Source of the DNA: JBDTVS01 sp040007095
GTDB taxonomy: Bacteria > Acidobacteriota > Vicinamibacteria > Vicinamibacterales > CAVVIG01
Direction: 5' to 3'
Assembly: GCA_040007095.1 (NCBI GenBank)
Contig: JBDTVS010000233.1
Span: forward strand, 1-20,476
DNA: 20,476 nucleotides
Below, one piece after another: positions 6,536 through 14,428 of the stretch (positions are counted from its first letter, which is position 1; each line of letters starts with the position of its first letter). A program made the translations under genes and the position numbers. The notes below the pieces were generated by a model, which was not told the origin of the DNA, searched no databases, and was given only the letters and a program-made list of their open reading frames with translations.

Positions 6536-7750
6536 ATGGGTAATGTTGGAATGCGGAGGCTGTGTGCGGTTGTTGCTCTGGCGGTTGGAGGCGCGACGTC
6601 CGTCTTCGCGCAGGAGCCTGAGGCGACGACACGTGAGGCGGCGATCGAGCAGTTACAGGCCGAGAAGGTCGCCGTCCTGCACCCCTACGTCCCTGGCAAG
6701 GCCGAAGGACTGATGAACAGGGCCGAGGACATCCTGGTCAACGGCGTGCCGTCCTGGCACCCGTCCTTCGAGAGTGCCTACTACGGGGGCGGCATCACGG
6801 TCGGGGCCGGGTATGCACGTCATGTGAGCGCGTACAACCAGATCGACGTGCGCGGGAGCTACACGATCCTGGGCTACAAGCGCCTCGAGGCGGAGTTCAC
6901 CGCACCGCGGCTGTTCCAGCGTCGCGGCTCGCTCTCGGTCCTCGGTGGCTGGCGCGAGGCGACACAAGCGGCTTTCTACGGCCTTGGCACGGACACGTCG
7001 AAGGACGATCGGGCAGACTTCGACTTTCGACAGCCCTATGGGTCCGCCACCATGACGCTCTGGCCGGCCCGCCGTCTGCTGATGCTGCGCGGAGGCGTCG
7101 AGCTGTCCCAGTGGTCGCAACGGCCCGGGCAGGGGGATTTCCCATCGGTCGAGCAGATCTACACCCCTCGGACCTTACCTGGCCTTGGCACCACCACGAC
7201 CTATCTGCATTCGCAGGGCACCGTCGGGTTCGACTGGCGCACGTCGCCCGGCTATTCCCGACGCGGCGGCTTCTACGGCGTCACGCTGCACGATTATCGC
7301 GACCAGGACCAGCGGTTGAGTTTCCGGCAGATCGACTACGAGGCGATTCAGCATTTTCCGATCCTTCGCGAGGCCTGGGTGATTTCGCTGCACGGCCTCG
7401 CACAGATCACCGACGGCAAGGATAGTCAACAGGTGCCGTTCTTCCTGCTGCCCTACGTGGGCGGTGGATCCACGCTGCGAGGATTCATCAGCCACCGCTT
7501 CCGCGACCAGAACGCGCTGGCGCTTCAGGCGGAGTGGCGCATCATGCTCAACCGCTTCATGGAGACGGCGTTCTTCTACGATGCCGGAAAGGTCGCCGCG
7601 CGCGGGGGGGACCTCGACTTCCACGGCCTGAAGAGCGACTACGGCTTCGGCGTGCGCTTTCACGGACCCACGGCGACGCCGCTCCGCGTCGAGGTGGCCA
7701 GAAGTCCCGAGGGGATGGCGCTCATCTTCGCAACGACCGCGATATTCTGA
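6536..7750 (+). CDS. Omp85/BamA-type outer-membrane barrel without POTRA domains
   Basis: The 404-residue protein has a signal peptide (RRLCAVVALAVGGATSVFAQ) and then a chain of alternating beta strands ending in phenylalanine, typical of outer-membrane barrels. The C-terminal half fits the Omp85 surface-antigen domain: YVGGGSTLRGFISHRFRDQN carries the LRGF version of the loop-6 (V/I)RGF motif, followed by METAFFYDAGKVA and SDYGFGVRFHGPTATPLRVE, the usual last strands. Only about 50 residues precede the barrel, so no POTRA domain fits, unlike BamA or TamA (five or three). The ATG at 6536 is preferred for its GGAG nine bases upstream; 6551 is an alternative. The next gene starts 10 bases after the stop, so the pair is almost certainly co-transcribed. 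Role: probably export or anchoring of a partner, perhaps that neighbour. Confidence 0.85.
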   Translation: MGNVGMRRLCAVVALAVGGATSVFAQEPEATTREAAIEQLQAEKVAVLHPYVPGKAEGLMNRAEDILVNGVPSWHPSFESAYYGGGITVGAGYARHVSAYNQIDVRGSYTILGYKRLEAEFTAPRLFQRRGSLSVLGGWREATQAAFYGLGTDTSKDDRADFDFRQPYGSATMTLWPARRLLMLRGGVELSQWSQRPGQGDFPSVEQIYTPRTLPGLGTTTTYLHSQGTVGFDWRTSPGYSRRGGFYGVTLHDYRDQDQRLSFRQIDYEAIQHFPILREAWVISLHGLAQITDGKDSQQVPFFLLPYVGGGSTLRGFISHRFRDQNALALQAEWRIMLNRFMETAFFYDAGKVAARGGDLDFHGLKSDYGFGVRFHGPTATPLRVEVARSPEGMALIFATTAIF

Positions 7751-7760
7751 GACGGCTGCC

Positions 7761-9476
7761 ATGACTACTACATCATCATCGTTCGTGTCACACGCACGCC
7801 ACGCCAGCCTCCCGATCCTGGTGGTCGTCGCGCTCGCCCTGTTCGCCGGCGGCGTCTCGACCAGGGGGCTGCACTTCTACCCGGACGATCCGATCGCACG
7901 CGAGCCGGAGTCGCAGGACGCCTCGCAGGCCAAGCCGTACGAGATCGGATCGCTGTTCGAGATGGCGAACAACCTGTTCGTCACGGCGGGCTACAAGCCG
8001 TCGGGCACGCGCGCAAGGAACATCAACACGATCGACGAGGTGCCCGACTCGAACTGGTTCACGAACCGGATCGGGACGGCCCCGATCACGGTTGACGAGA
8101 TCACGCGCGGTCCCAACCTCGGCGCCCCCCCCGACCCCTCACGCTGGGTGTTGATCAGGGAGAAAACCGCCGGCGCCCATCCGGGCTTCACGGCGAGGGA
8201 TGCGAAGGGCGAGACCTGGTTCCTCGAGTTCGATCCGCCGTATTTCCCCGAAGGGGCGACAGGGGCCGTGGAGGTCGCGACCAAGATCTTCTGGGCGTTG
8301 GGCTACAACCAGGTGGAATCGTTCCTGACCACCTTCGATCCGAAACGCGTGGAGATCGACGAAAAGGCGACGATTCGCCGGCCAAACGGCGCGAGGACCA
8401 GGTTCACGCGGGACGACATCAACGCGATCCTCGAACGCGTCGCGAAAAACGCGGATGGGACCTACCGCATCATCGCCGGCCGGCTGATTCCCGGCAAGAT
8501 TCTCGGCGGCTTCCTGTATGACAAGACCCGCCCCGACGATCCCAACGACATCGTCCCGCACGAGCACCGCCGCGAGCTCAGGGCGCTGCGGGTCTTCGGG
8601 GCGTGGACGAACCTCACCGATCTCAAGGCGGCGAACACGCTCGATGCGCTCGTCACGCAGAACGGTCGCTCGGTCGTCAAGCATTACCTGCAGGACGTGG
8701 GGTCGACCTTTGGCATGTGCAACGACTACTACGAATGGGACCTCAGCTGGGAACACTTCTACCAGGGCGATACCACGAAGCGCCGTCTCTTTTCCTTCGG
8801 CTTCGCGCTGAGCCCGTGGCAGACCGTCGACTACGTCGAATACCCGTCGATCGGCAAGTTCGAGGGCGATCGCTTCGATCCCAGAACGTGGAAGCCGCAA
8901 ACGCCGACGACGGCCTATCTGGAGCTGCGCGACGATGACGCGTTCTGGGCCGCCCGACGGGTCGCGGCATTCAGCGACGAGTTGATCAGAGCGGCGGTCC
9001 ACACCGGACAGTTCAACGACCCGATGGCCGAGAAATACCTGGCCGACGTGTTGATTAAACGTCGCGACAAGATCACCAGCCTCTATCTGAATGCGGTCAA
9101 CCCCGTCGTCGCGCCGCGTCTCGATGCGGGCGGGCGGTTGACGTTCGACAACGCGGCAGTCGCGGCCGGCGTGGCCAGCGGGCCGGCAACGTACCGCGCG
9201 GCCTGGTTTCGCTTCGACAATGCGACGGGCGAGACGCAGGCCATCGCGCAGACGCAGAGTCCCACGACCAGCATCGAGGCGCCCGGCGGCTTGCCGACAG
9301 CGGCCGGAAGCTTCGTCGCGGTGGACCTCTCCGTGGACAGCGACGCACACCCGACCTGGCGGCGGCCGATCCGCACCTATTTCCGTCGAGCCGCCGGAAG
9401 CTGGACCCTGGTGGGACTCGAACGGCTGCCCGAGAGCCTTGCGGCCGGTGGAGCCGCGCAGACGCCGACGCACTGA
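7761..9476 (+). CDS. Exported protein, possible HipA/Fam20C-like atypical kinase fold
   Basis: The 571-residue product has an N-terminal hydrophobic signal or anchor (about 17-33, LPILVVVALALFAGG) followed by a conserved-looking NINTIDEVPDSNWFTNR. No named family came to mind. The middle can be read as an atypical kinase: RWVLIREKTAGAHPGFTARD with TWFLEFDPP (~129-160) as an N-lobe hairpin, AVEVATKIFWALGYN (169-183) as helix C, RVFGAWTNLTDLKAANTL (277-294) as a HipA-like catalytic loop with N284, D287 and N292, and YLQDVGSTFG (309-318) as a DFG-like strand with D312. Position 156, where the ATP-binding Lys would be expected, is Glu. After ~440 comes a beta-rich tail (YRAAWFRFDNATGETQ) resembling a small sandwich domain. 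It follows the Omp85 barrel by 10 bases. The kinase reading is inference; exported protein of unknown function is the safe call. Confidence 0.75.
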   Translation: MTTTSSSFVSHARHASLPILVVVALALFAGGVSTRGLHFYPDDPIAREPESQDASQAKPYEIGSLFEMANNLFVTAGYKPSGTRARNINTIDEVPDSNWFTNRIGTAPITVDEITRGPNLGAPPDPSRWVLIREKTAGAHPGFTARDAKGETWFLEFDPPYFPEGATGAVEVATKIFWALGYNQVESFLTTFDPKRVEIDEKATIRRPNGARTRFTRDDINAILERVAKNADGTYRIIAGRLIPGKILGGFLYDKTRPDDPNDIVPHEHRRELRALRVFGAWTNLTDLKAANTLDALVTQNGRSVVKHYLQDVGSTFGMCNDYYEWDLSWEHFYQGDTTKRRLFSFGFALSPWQTVDYVEYPSIGKFEGDRFDPRTWKPQTPTTAYLELRDDDAFWAARRVAAFSDELIRAAVHTGQFNDPMAEKYLADVLIKRRDKITSLYLNAVNPVVAPRLDAGGRLTFDNAAVAAGVASGPATYRAAWFRFDNATGETQAIAQTQSPTTSIEAPGGLPTAAGSFVAVDLSVDSDAHPTWRRPIRTYFRRAAGSWTLVGLERLPESLAAGGAAQTPTH

Positions 9477-9605
9477 TCGAACGAGTTCGCCAGATGACGC
9501 GTCGCCTGGTCCCCTGGACACGTGATTCGTCACACCACTGGAAAACGCTGTAGCGCCCGACGATCGGCGCTCAACCGAGAGATGTGCCGAGCAGGTACCG
9601 CGACG

Positions 9606-11123
9606 ATGACCCGCAGTCCCACGCGAAGCGGAAGTCCCCGCGGCGACGTCGTCGCCGTGATCGATATCGGATCGAACTCGGGCCGCGTGATGGTCTTCGA
9701 ACGCGACACCTCGGGGCATCTGCGGCTCCTCGCGGGTTCGCGCGCTTCGCTGCGCCTGGTTCACGACGTCGACGCGAGCGGGGCGTTGAGCGAGGCGACC
9801 ATGGCGCGCACGATGGAGGCACTTCGCGATTTTCAAGCGATCGCGACTGGCGCTGGCGCCAGGCGCATCGTCGCCGTGGCCACCGCGGCGATGCGCGATG
9901 CGTCCAACGGCGCGCGGTTCGCTGAACGGCTGCGGCGCGAGCTGGGGATTCGCATCGCGATTGTCGGAGGGCTGACCGAGGCCCGCTACGGCTTCGTCGG
10001 AGCCGTGAGAGGGTTGGCGGTGTCGAGCGGTCTGCTCTTCGATCTGGGCGGCGGGAGTGTCCAGATCACGCGCTTCGCGCGGCGGCGGCTGGCGACAAGC
10101 GTCAGCCTGCCGTTCGGGGCCCTGCGACTGAGTGAGAAGTTCCTCGAGTCCGATCCTCCCGCCGCCAAGCAGATCCGGCGTCTGCGCGACCACGTCCGGA
10201 GCCATCTGGCGAAGGCACACCTGACTCGCCTCGCGCCGGGCGATCGGCTCGTCGGCACCGGCGGCACGCTGCGTAATCTGGCCAAGATCGATCGGCACAC
10301 CCGGCGGTATCCAATCGGCGGGGTCCACGGGTACGAACTGTCGGTCGACCGGCTTGGAGAGGTCGTCGACCGGCTCGTCACGACCAAGACCAAACGGCGC
10401 GACGACATTCCAGGATTGAGCGCCGAGCGGGCCGACTCGATTGTCGGCGGCGCCGTCGCGATTCAGACATTGGCGGAGTTCGTGCGGGCCAAACAGATCC
10501 TGGTCTCGGGACAGGGCGTTCGCGAAGGCATCGTGCTCGGGCTCCTGAAGATCGCCATCGGGTCGCCCGAGGCGGTGAAAGAGGCGTCGCTGGCGTCGCT
10601 CGTGTCGCGGTTCGATGGCTGGCGCCGCGACGCTGCGGCGCGCCGGCGCGGCGTCGCCTCCCAGCTTCAGCGCGCGATCGAGCCGCGCGCCCCGGCGAGC
10701 ATCGTGACGGCGATCGATCATGCCGCACGGGTCCTCGACATCGGCCGGAGTCTCGACGTGGTGAATCGTCACGAACTGGTCGCCGATGTCCTGCTCAGCA
10801 CCGAGCTCAACGGCTTTACGCACGATGAACTGGCGCTGATGTCGGCGATTGTGCGGCGGGCCGGCGACCGTCATGCTGACGTTGTGTCTCTCGGGCTCGT
10901 CCGTGACACACTTGACGTCGGCGCCGTGGAACGCGCCGCGATCATCCTGGCACTGGCCGACGAGATCGAGTCCAGGTGCCCGCCTGGAAGCCGGATTGCG
11001 GTCGATTGTACGATCGGCCGCCACGTCACGCTGTCGGTGCCGCTGCTGCCGTCCTGGCTCGCCAAGGACCTCGACAAGCGGTTCGAGCGTGCCTTTGGCC
11101 GATCGCTTGTGGTCAGACATTGA
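9606..11123 (+). CDS. ppx: Ppx/GppA family phosphatase (exopolyphosphatase)
   Basis: The 505-residue protein belongs to the ASKHA-fold Ppx/GppA family, which removes terminal phosphates from polyphosphate or hydrolyses pppGpp. In order: VVAVIDIGSNSGRVMVFE (~15-32, phosphate 1 loop), RIVAVATAAMRDASNGARF, LLFDLGGGSVQITRF (phosphate 2 loop), LVGTGGTLRNLAKI, ADSIVGGAVAI, and ILVSGQGVREGIVLGLL. The C-terminal half fits the helical HD-like domain (VNRHELVADVLLSTELNGF). The usual 'SGEEEAR' active-site loop reads GGLTEAR, keeping only one acid. GTG at 9522 and ATG at 9582 are possible upstream starts; 9606 is preferred because the first motif then falls at the usual distance from the N-terminus and length matches E. 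coli Ppx. It leads a four-gene operon. Polyphosphatase versus pppGpp phosphatase cannot be told from sequence. Confidence 0.9.
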   Translation: MTRSPTRSGSPRGDVVAVIDIGSNSGRVMVFERDTSGHLRLLAGSRASLRLVHDVDASGALSEATMARTMEALRDFQAIATGAGARRIVAVATAAMRDASNGARFAERLRRELGIRIAIVGGLTEARYGFVGAVRGLAVSSGLLFDLGGGSVQITRFARRRLATSVSLPFGALRLSEKFLESDPPAAKQIRRLRDHVRSHLAKAHLTRLAPGDRLVGTGGTLRNLAKIDRHTRRYPIGGVHGYELSVDRLGEVVDRLVTTKTKRRDDIPGLSAERADSIVGGAVAIQTLAEFVRAKQILVSGQGVREGIVLGLLKIAIGSPEAVKEASLASLVSRFDGWRRDAAARRRGVASQLQRAIEPRAPASIVTAIDHAARVLDIGRSLDVVNRHELVADVLLSTELNGFTHDELALMSAIVRRAGDRHADVVSLGLVRDTLDVGAVERAAIILALADEIESRCPPGSRIAVDCTIGRHVTLSVPLLPSWLAKDLDKRFERAFGRSLVVRH

Positions 11124-11138
11124 ACGGAGGAGTCGACG

Positions 11139-12035
11139 ATGCGTAGAACGGGGCCGTACATTTCGAGAGTGTGGAGGATGCGACGTCTCGCCTGGTTTCT
11201 CGGCATCCTGATGATGTGCGGACGGGTCTCGCCGCTCGCTGCCCAGGACACGCCGACGACGAATTCCGCCGTCGCGGCGGACACCGGATCGGAGACGCTG
11301 GCGGACGTCGGAACGGAGACGCTGGTGGCCGACGCCGGTGGACAATCGGCCGGGCCGGCCGGCGCGCCGCCAACGCCCCAGCACACCGGAATCAGGGCGA
11401 TGATCAAAGGCCTGGGACACGATATCGTCAATCTCCCGTCCCGACAGAACCTGGTCTGGGCCGGCGTGGGCGCCGGGCTTTCGCTCGCCGTGCATCCGCT
11501 CGACGACCACGCGAACGAGGACCTGAGCGGCAGCACGCTGAACAAAGTGTTCGCGCCCGGCGCCTACATCGGGCAGAGCTATACACTGCTTGGCGTCGCC
11601 AGCGCGGTCTACGCCGTCGGACGGATCAAGGGAGAGCCGAAGGTCTCTCACATGGGCATGGACCTGATCCGTTCCCTCGTCATTGCGGAGCTCATGACGC
11701 AGGGTCTGAAGTACACCGTCAGGCGCGAACGCCCGGACGGCAGCGGCGCCAACTCATTTCCCTCCGGCCATGCCGCCGACACGATGGCGTTTGCCACGGC
11801 GCTCGAACGTCATCTCGGGTGGCGTTTCGCGGTGCCAGCCTACGTGGTGGCCTCCTATGTCGCCATGTCCCGCCTGCATGACAACGTCCATTTCCTGAGT
11901 GACGTGACGGCCGGCGCCGCGGTGGGCATCATCGCCGGCCGCACCGTCACCCGCCACGGCCGCGAAAGCTTCCCGGTCACGCTGATGGCCGTGCCCGGCG
12001 GCGTGGGCATCATGTACGTCAAGAACGGGAACTAG
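11139..12035 (+). CDS. PAP2-family acid phosphatase, membrane or periplasmic
   Basis: The 298-residue protein has all three parts of the PAP2 phosphatase signature: KYTVRRERP (191-199, KX6RP), PSGH (208-211) and SRLHDNVHFLSD (244-255, SRX5HX3D with H251 as nucleophile). An N-terminal signal (RRLAWFLGILMMCGRVSPLAAQ) precedes an Ala/Thr/Gly-rich linker in which the unit TGSETLADVGTETLVAD is imperfectly repeated. The family dephosphorylates lipid phosphates, undecaprenyl pyrophosphate or small phosphoesters outside the cytoplasm. The start is well supported by GGAGGAG eight bases upstream, only 15 bases after the Ppx stop. Its place between Ppx and a metallophosphoesterase suggests a shared role in phosphate recovery or envelope lipid phosphate turnover; the substrate is not predictable. 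Confidence 0.92.
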   Translation: MRRTGPYISRVWRMRRLAWFLGILMMCGRVSPLAAQDTPTTNSAVAADTGSETLADVGTETLVADAGGQSAGPAGAPPTPQHTGIRAMIKGLGHDIVNLPSRQNLVWAGVGAGLSLAVHPLDDHANEDLSGSTLNKVFAPGAYIGQSYTLLGVASAVYAVGRIKGEPKVSHMGMDLIRSLVIAELMTQGLKYTVRRERPDGSGANSFPSGHAADTMAFATALERHLGWRFAVPAYVVASYVAMSRLHDNVHFLSDVTAGAAVGIIAGRTVTRHGRESFPVTLMAVPGGVGIMYVKNGN

Positions 12036-12124
12036 CGCGGAACCGAGCGTGGCGCCATGGATGAACCAGAGCATGGCCGACACCGACGCGCGGCGGCGCG
12101 CAGACACGTGAGGGAGCAGGTGTC

Positions 12125-13033
12125 GTGAACGGGCTCGACACGCAAGACCTGGCTCCCCGGCGGATGCGCAATGCCGTGCGCTGCCCGCGTCGATTGTTCG
12201 CGGTGCTGGCCGCGCTCTATTTCAGTGTAGTTGGCCTCCTCGGGCAGGCGCTGACGCTGCCGAATCGACCGGACTCGCTGAAGTTCGCGGTCATCGGAGA
12301 CAACGGCACCGGCGACACCCCGCAGTACGAAGTCGGACGGCGGATGGCTGCCGTCCAGCGATCGTTCCGCTTCGATCAGGTCATCATGCTGGGCGACAAC
12401 ATCTACGGGAGCCAGAAGCCCCAGGACTTCGTCAGGAAGTTCGAGGAGCCCTATCGTCCGTTGCTCGAAGGCGGTGTGCGCTTCTACGCCTCGCTTGGCA
12501 ACCACGACACTCCGGCAGAGCTCGTCTATAAGCCGTTCAACATGGGCGGACAGCGCTACTACACGTATGCGCGGGCGAACGTGCGGTTCTTCGTGCTGGA
12601 CAGTACTGCCGTGGATTCGAAGCAACAAATGTGGCTCGAGAACGCGCTGAAGGACTCGCGCGACGACTGGAAGATCTGCTATTTCCATCACCCGCTGTAC
12701 TCCAACGCCGGGCGCCATGGATCCGACGTTGAACTGCGTGTCCTGCTCGAGCCGTTGTTCGTCAAGTACGGCGTCAACGTGGTGTTTTCCGGTCACGATC
12801 ACGTCTACGAGCGGCTCAAGCCGCAGAAGGGCATCTCCTATTTCGTCTCCGGCGCCGCGGGTCAGCTGCGCCGGGGCAATATGAAGCGGTCGGACACCAC
12901 CGCCGCCGCCTTCGATCAAGACCAGAGCTTCATGCTGGTCGAGGTGGACGGCGCGGACATGGCGTTTCAAGCCATCTCCAGATCGGGGACGACAGTCGAC
13001 TCCGGGGTGCTCCACCGGGGACCCCGCCCATGA
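12125..13033 (+). CDS. Exported calcineurin-like metallophosphoesterase
   Basis: The 302-residue protein has a signal or anchor at about 21-42 (PRRLFAVLAALYFSVVGLLG) and then a complete metallophosphoesterase domain: FAVIGDNGTGD (D59), VIMLGDNIYG (D91, N92), SLGNHD (N126, H127), CYFHHPLYS (H188/H189) and FSGHDHVYER (H224, H226). These supply both metal sites of the calcineurin/purple acid phosphatase-like family, so it should be an active phosphatase outside the cytoplasm. The GTG start has AGGGAG eight bases upstream; an ATG at 12164 would give a shorter signal peptide. It sits 89 bases after the PAP2 gene and its stop overlaps the next start (ATGA at 13030), giving translational coupling to the NhaA-like antiporter. 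Confidence 0.92.
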   Translation: MNGLDTQDLAPRRMRNAVRCPRRLFAVLAALYFSVVGLLGQALTLPNRPDSLKFAVIGDNGTGDTPQYEVGRRMAAVQRSFRFDQVIMLGDNIYGSQKPQDFVRKFEEPYRPLLEGGVRFYASLGNHDTPAELVYKPFNMGGQRYYTYARANVRFFVLDSTAVDSKQQMWLENALKDSRDDWKICYFHHPLYSNAGRHGSDVELRVLLEPLFVKYGVNVVFSGHDHVYERLKPQKGISYFVSGAAGQLRRGNMKRSDTTAAAFDQDQSFMLVEVDGADMAFQAISRSGTTVDSGVLHRGPRP

Positions 13034-14163
13034 ATCGCGCCTGGCGGTTCGCCATCGAGCATTTGCTCGCCGTGCCAGTCGGTGTGGTCGTCGCGCTGGT
13101 CTGGGCGAACGCCGCCGCGGAGAGCTACTTCACACTCTCCCTCGCCCTTTCGTTCGCCGTCAACAACGTCGGGATGGCGCTGTTCTTCGCGCTGGTCACG
13201 CAGGAAGTCATCGAGGAGATGGTGCCGGGCGGAGCGCTGCACACCTGGCGGCGCGCGATGCTGCCGATTGTCGCGGCGATCGGCGGCACCATCGGCGCGA
13301 TCGGCGTGTATCACGGCTACCTGCTCATGGGCGACGAACCGGTGCTCACGAGCGGTTGGCCAGTCGTGTGCGCGATCGACGGCGGCGTGAGCTACTTCCT
13401 TGTGCGAGCCCTGCTCGGTCGCCATCGCGCTACCCCCTTTCTCCTCTTCCTGGTCATCGTCAGCGACGGGATCGGCCTCGTCACGATCGGTCTCCATCAA
13501 GCGGTGGCAGGATTGCACGTTGCCGCTGGTGCGGCGGCCATCCTCGCCGGCCTCGGCGCGAGTCTGGCGCTGGCGCGATCGCGCCGAACGACGCTCTGGC
13601 CGCATGTGCTGATCAGCGGGACACTATTGTGGTGGGGTTTCTGGTGGAGCGGCCTGCATCCCGCGCTGGCCCTCGTGCCGATCGTGCCGTTTCTGCCTCG
13701 GGCGCCGCGCGATTTGAATCTGCTCACTGACGAAGGCCCCCACAACTCGGCGGTTCATCTCGAGCACGCGCTTCGCATCCCGGTTCAGCTCGTCTTGTTT
13801 CTGTTTGCGCTGGTCAATGCCGGCGTCCTGGTGCGGGGCTACGGGACCGGCACCTGGGCGGTGCTCGCCGGCACGATGATTGGGAGACCGTTCGGTATCC
13901 TCGCGGCCGTCGGTCTGTCGGTGCAACTCGGCCTCCGCCTTCCCTCTCAGGTTGGTTGGCGCGAGCTCTCCGTCGTCGCCTTGATCACCTCGATCGGCTT
14001 GACGTTCGGACTGTTCTTCGCGACCGCGGTCTTTCCGGTCGGTCCGGTGCTGACTGAATTGAAGATGGGCGCGCTGCTGACGATTGCCGGAGCGCTGGTC
14101 GCGACCGCGGCGGCCTGGCTCCTCGGCGCCGGGCGATTCGCTCGAGGAGCCGGCCTGAACTGA
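13030..14163 (+). CDS. NhaA-like Na+/H+ antiporter with altered ion-site residues
   Basis: The 377-residue inner-membrane protein aligns over nearly its whole length with E. coli NhaA: NNVGMALFFALVTQEVIEEM, RRAMLPIVAAIGGTIGAIG, GWPVVCAIDGGVSYFLVRALL, LLFLVIVSDGIGLVTI, HLEHALRIPVQLVLFLFALVNAGV, and GTMIGRPFGILAAVGLSVQLG. By eye, D133 corresponds to D117 (kept), T132 to I116, D163 to S145, D164 to D146 (kept), K300 to R286, R81 to E62, E252 to E245 (kept) and H256 to R249. Transport is therefore plausible, but ion coupling and pH response may differ from classical NhaA. The start overlaps the metallophosphoesterase stop by ATGA. I give no gene symbol because of the divergence. It is the last gene of the Ppx operon. 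Confidence 0.88.
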   Translation: MNRAWRFAIEHLLAVPVGVVVALVWANAAAESYFTLSLALSFAVNNVGMALFFALVTQEVIEEMVPGGALHTWRRAMLPIVAAIGGTIGAIGVYHGYLLMGDEPVLTSGWPVVCAIDGGVSYFLVRALLGRHRATPFLLFLVIVSDGIGLVTIGLHQAVAGLHVAAGAAAILAGLGASLALARSRRTTLWPHVLISGTLLWWGFWWSGLHPALALVPIVPFLPRAPRDLNLLTDEGPHNSAVHLEHALRIPVQLVLFLFALVNAGVLVRGYGTGTWAVLAGTMIGRPFGILAAVGLSVQLGLRLPSQVGWRELSVVALITSIGLTFGLFFATAVFPVGPVLTELKMGALLTIAGALVATAAAWLLGAGRFARGAGLN

Positions 14164-14428
14164 GTGTCCTGTAACCAAAGCGCCCATCTTGCGGCTGCAT
14201 CGGTCACGAGCGATCGTCGCGGCCACGGAACGGCCCTTGGAGCATTTTCGTTATAAACGTGGTGTCCGACTTCAGGCGGACTGGCCTGGTCCGGCTAAAG
14301 CCTTGGCTAAAGCCGGACACTACGTCGAAGTCGAGAACGCTGTCGCGCACGTTGCGAAATGAGATGTGAACCACAACGGGCACAAAGCTCACGAAGAAGA
14401 CCGAGAGATTTCAATTCTGCAACGTGTT
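14164..14428. other. Intergenic region between convergent operons
   Basis: Two operons end here head-on: the NhaA-like gene from the left and the translocase-like gene from the right. The only clear structure is the 69-base palindromic element at 14257-14325. No open frame with protein character and no T-tailed terminator hairpin is seen, so the palindromic element may serve as the bidirectional terminator. Confidence 0.5.
14257..14325. repeat. 69-base palindromic element with imperfect terminal inverted repeats
   Basis: The left end ACGTGGTGTCCG (14257-14268) matches the reverse complement of the right end CGGACACTACGT (14314-14325) at 11 of 12 positions. Inside, GTCCGGCT (14289-14296) pairs with AGCCGGAC (14311-14318), and AGCC (14299-14302) with GGCT (14305-14308) around a TT loop, a 30-base near-perfect hairpin with two A-A mismatches. 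A further small stem GTCCG/CGGAC lies in the left half. The layout is that of a REP- or MITE-like extragenic element. Its position between convergent genes would also suit transcription termination. Confidence 0.65.

Noticed and set aside
8139..11651. A 1170-codon open frame on the minus strand
   Set aside because: It runs antisense to the kinase-like, Ppx and PAP2 genes, is rich in Arg, His and Asp, has no domain resemblance, and arises because GC-rich codon usage suppresses stops on the opposite strand.
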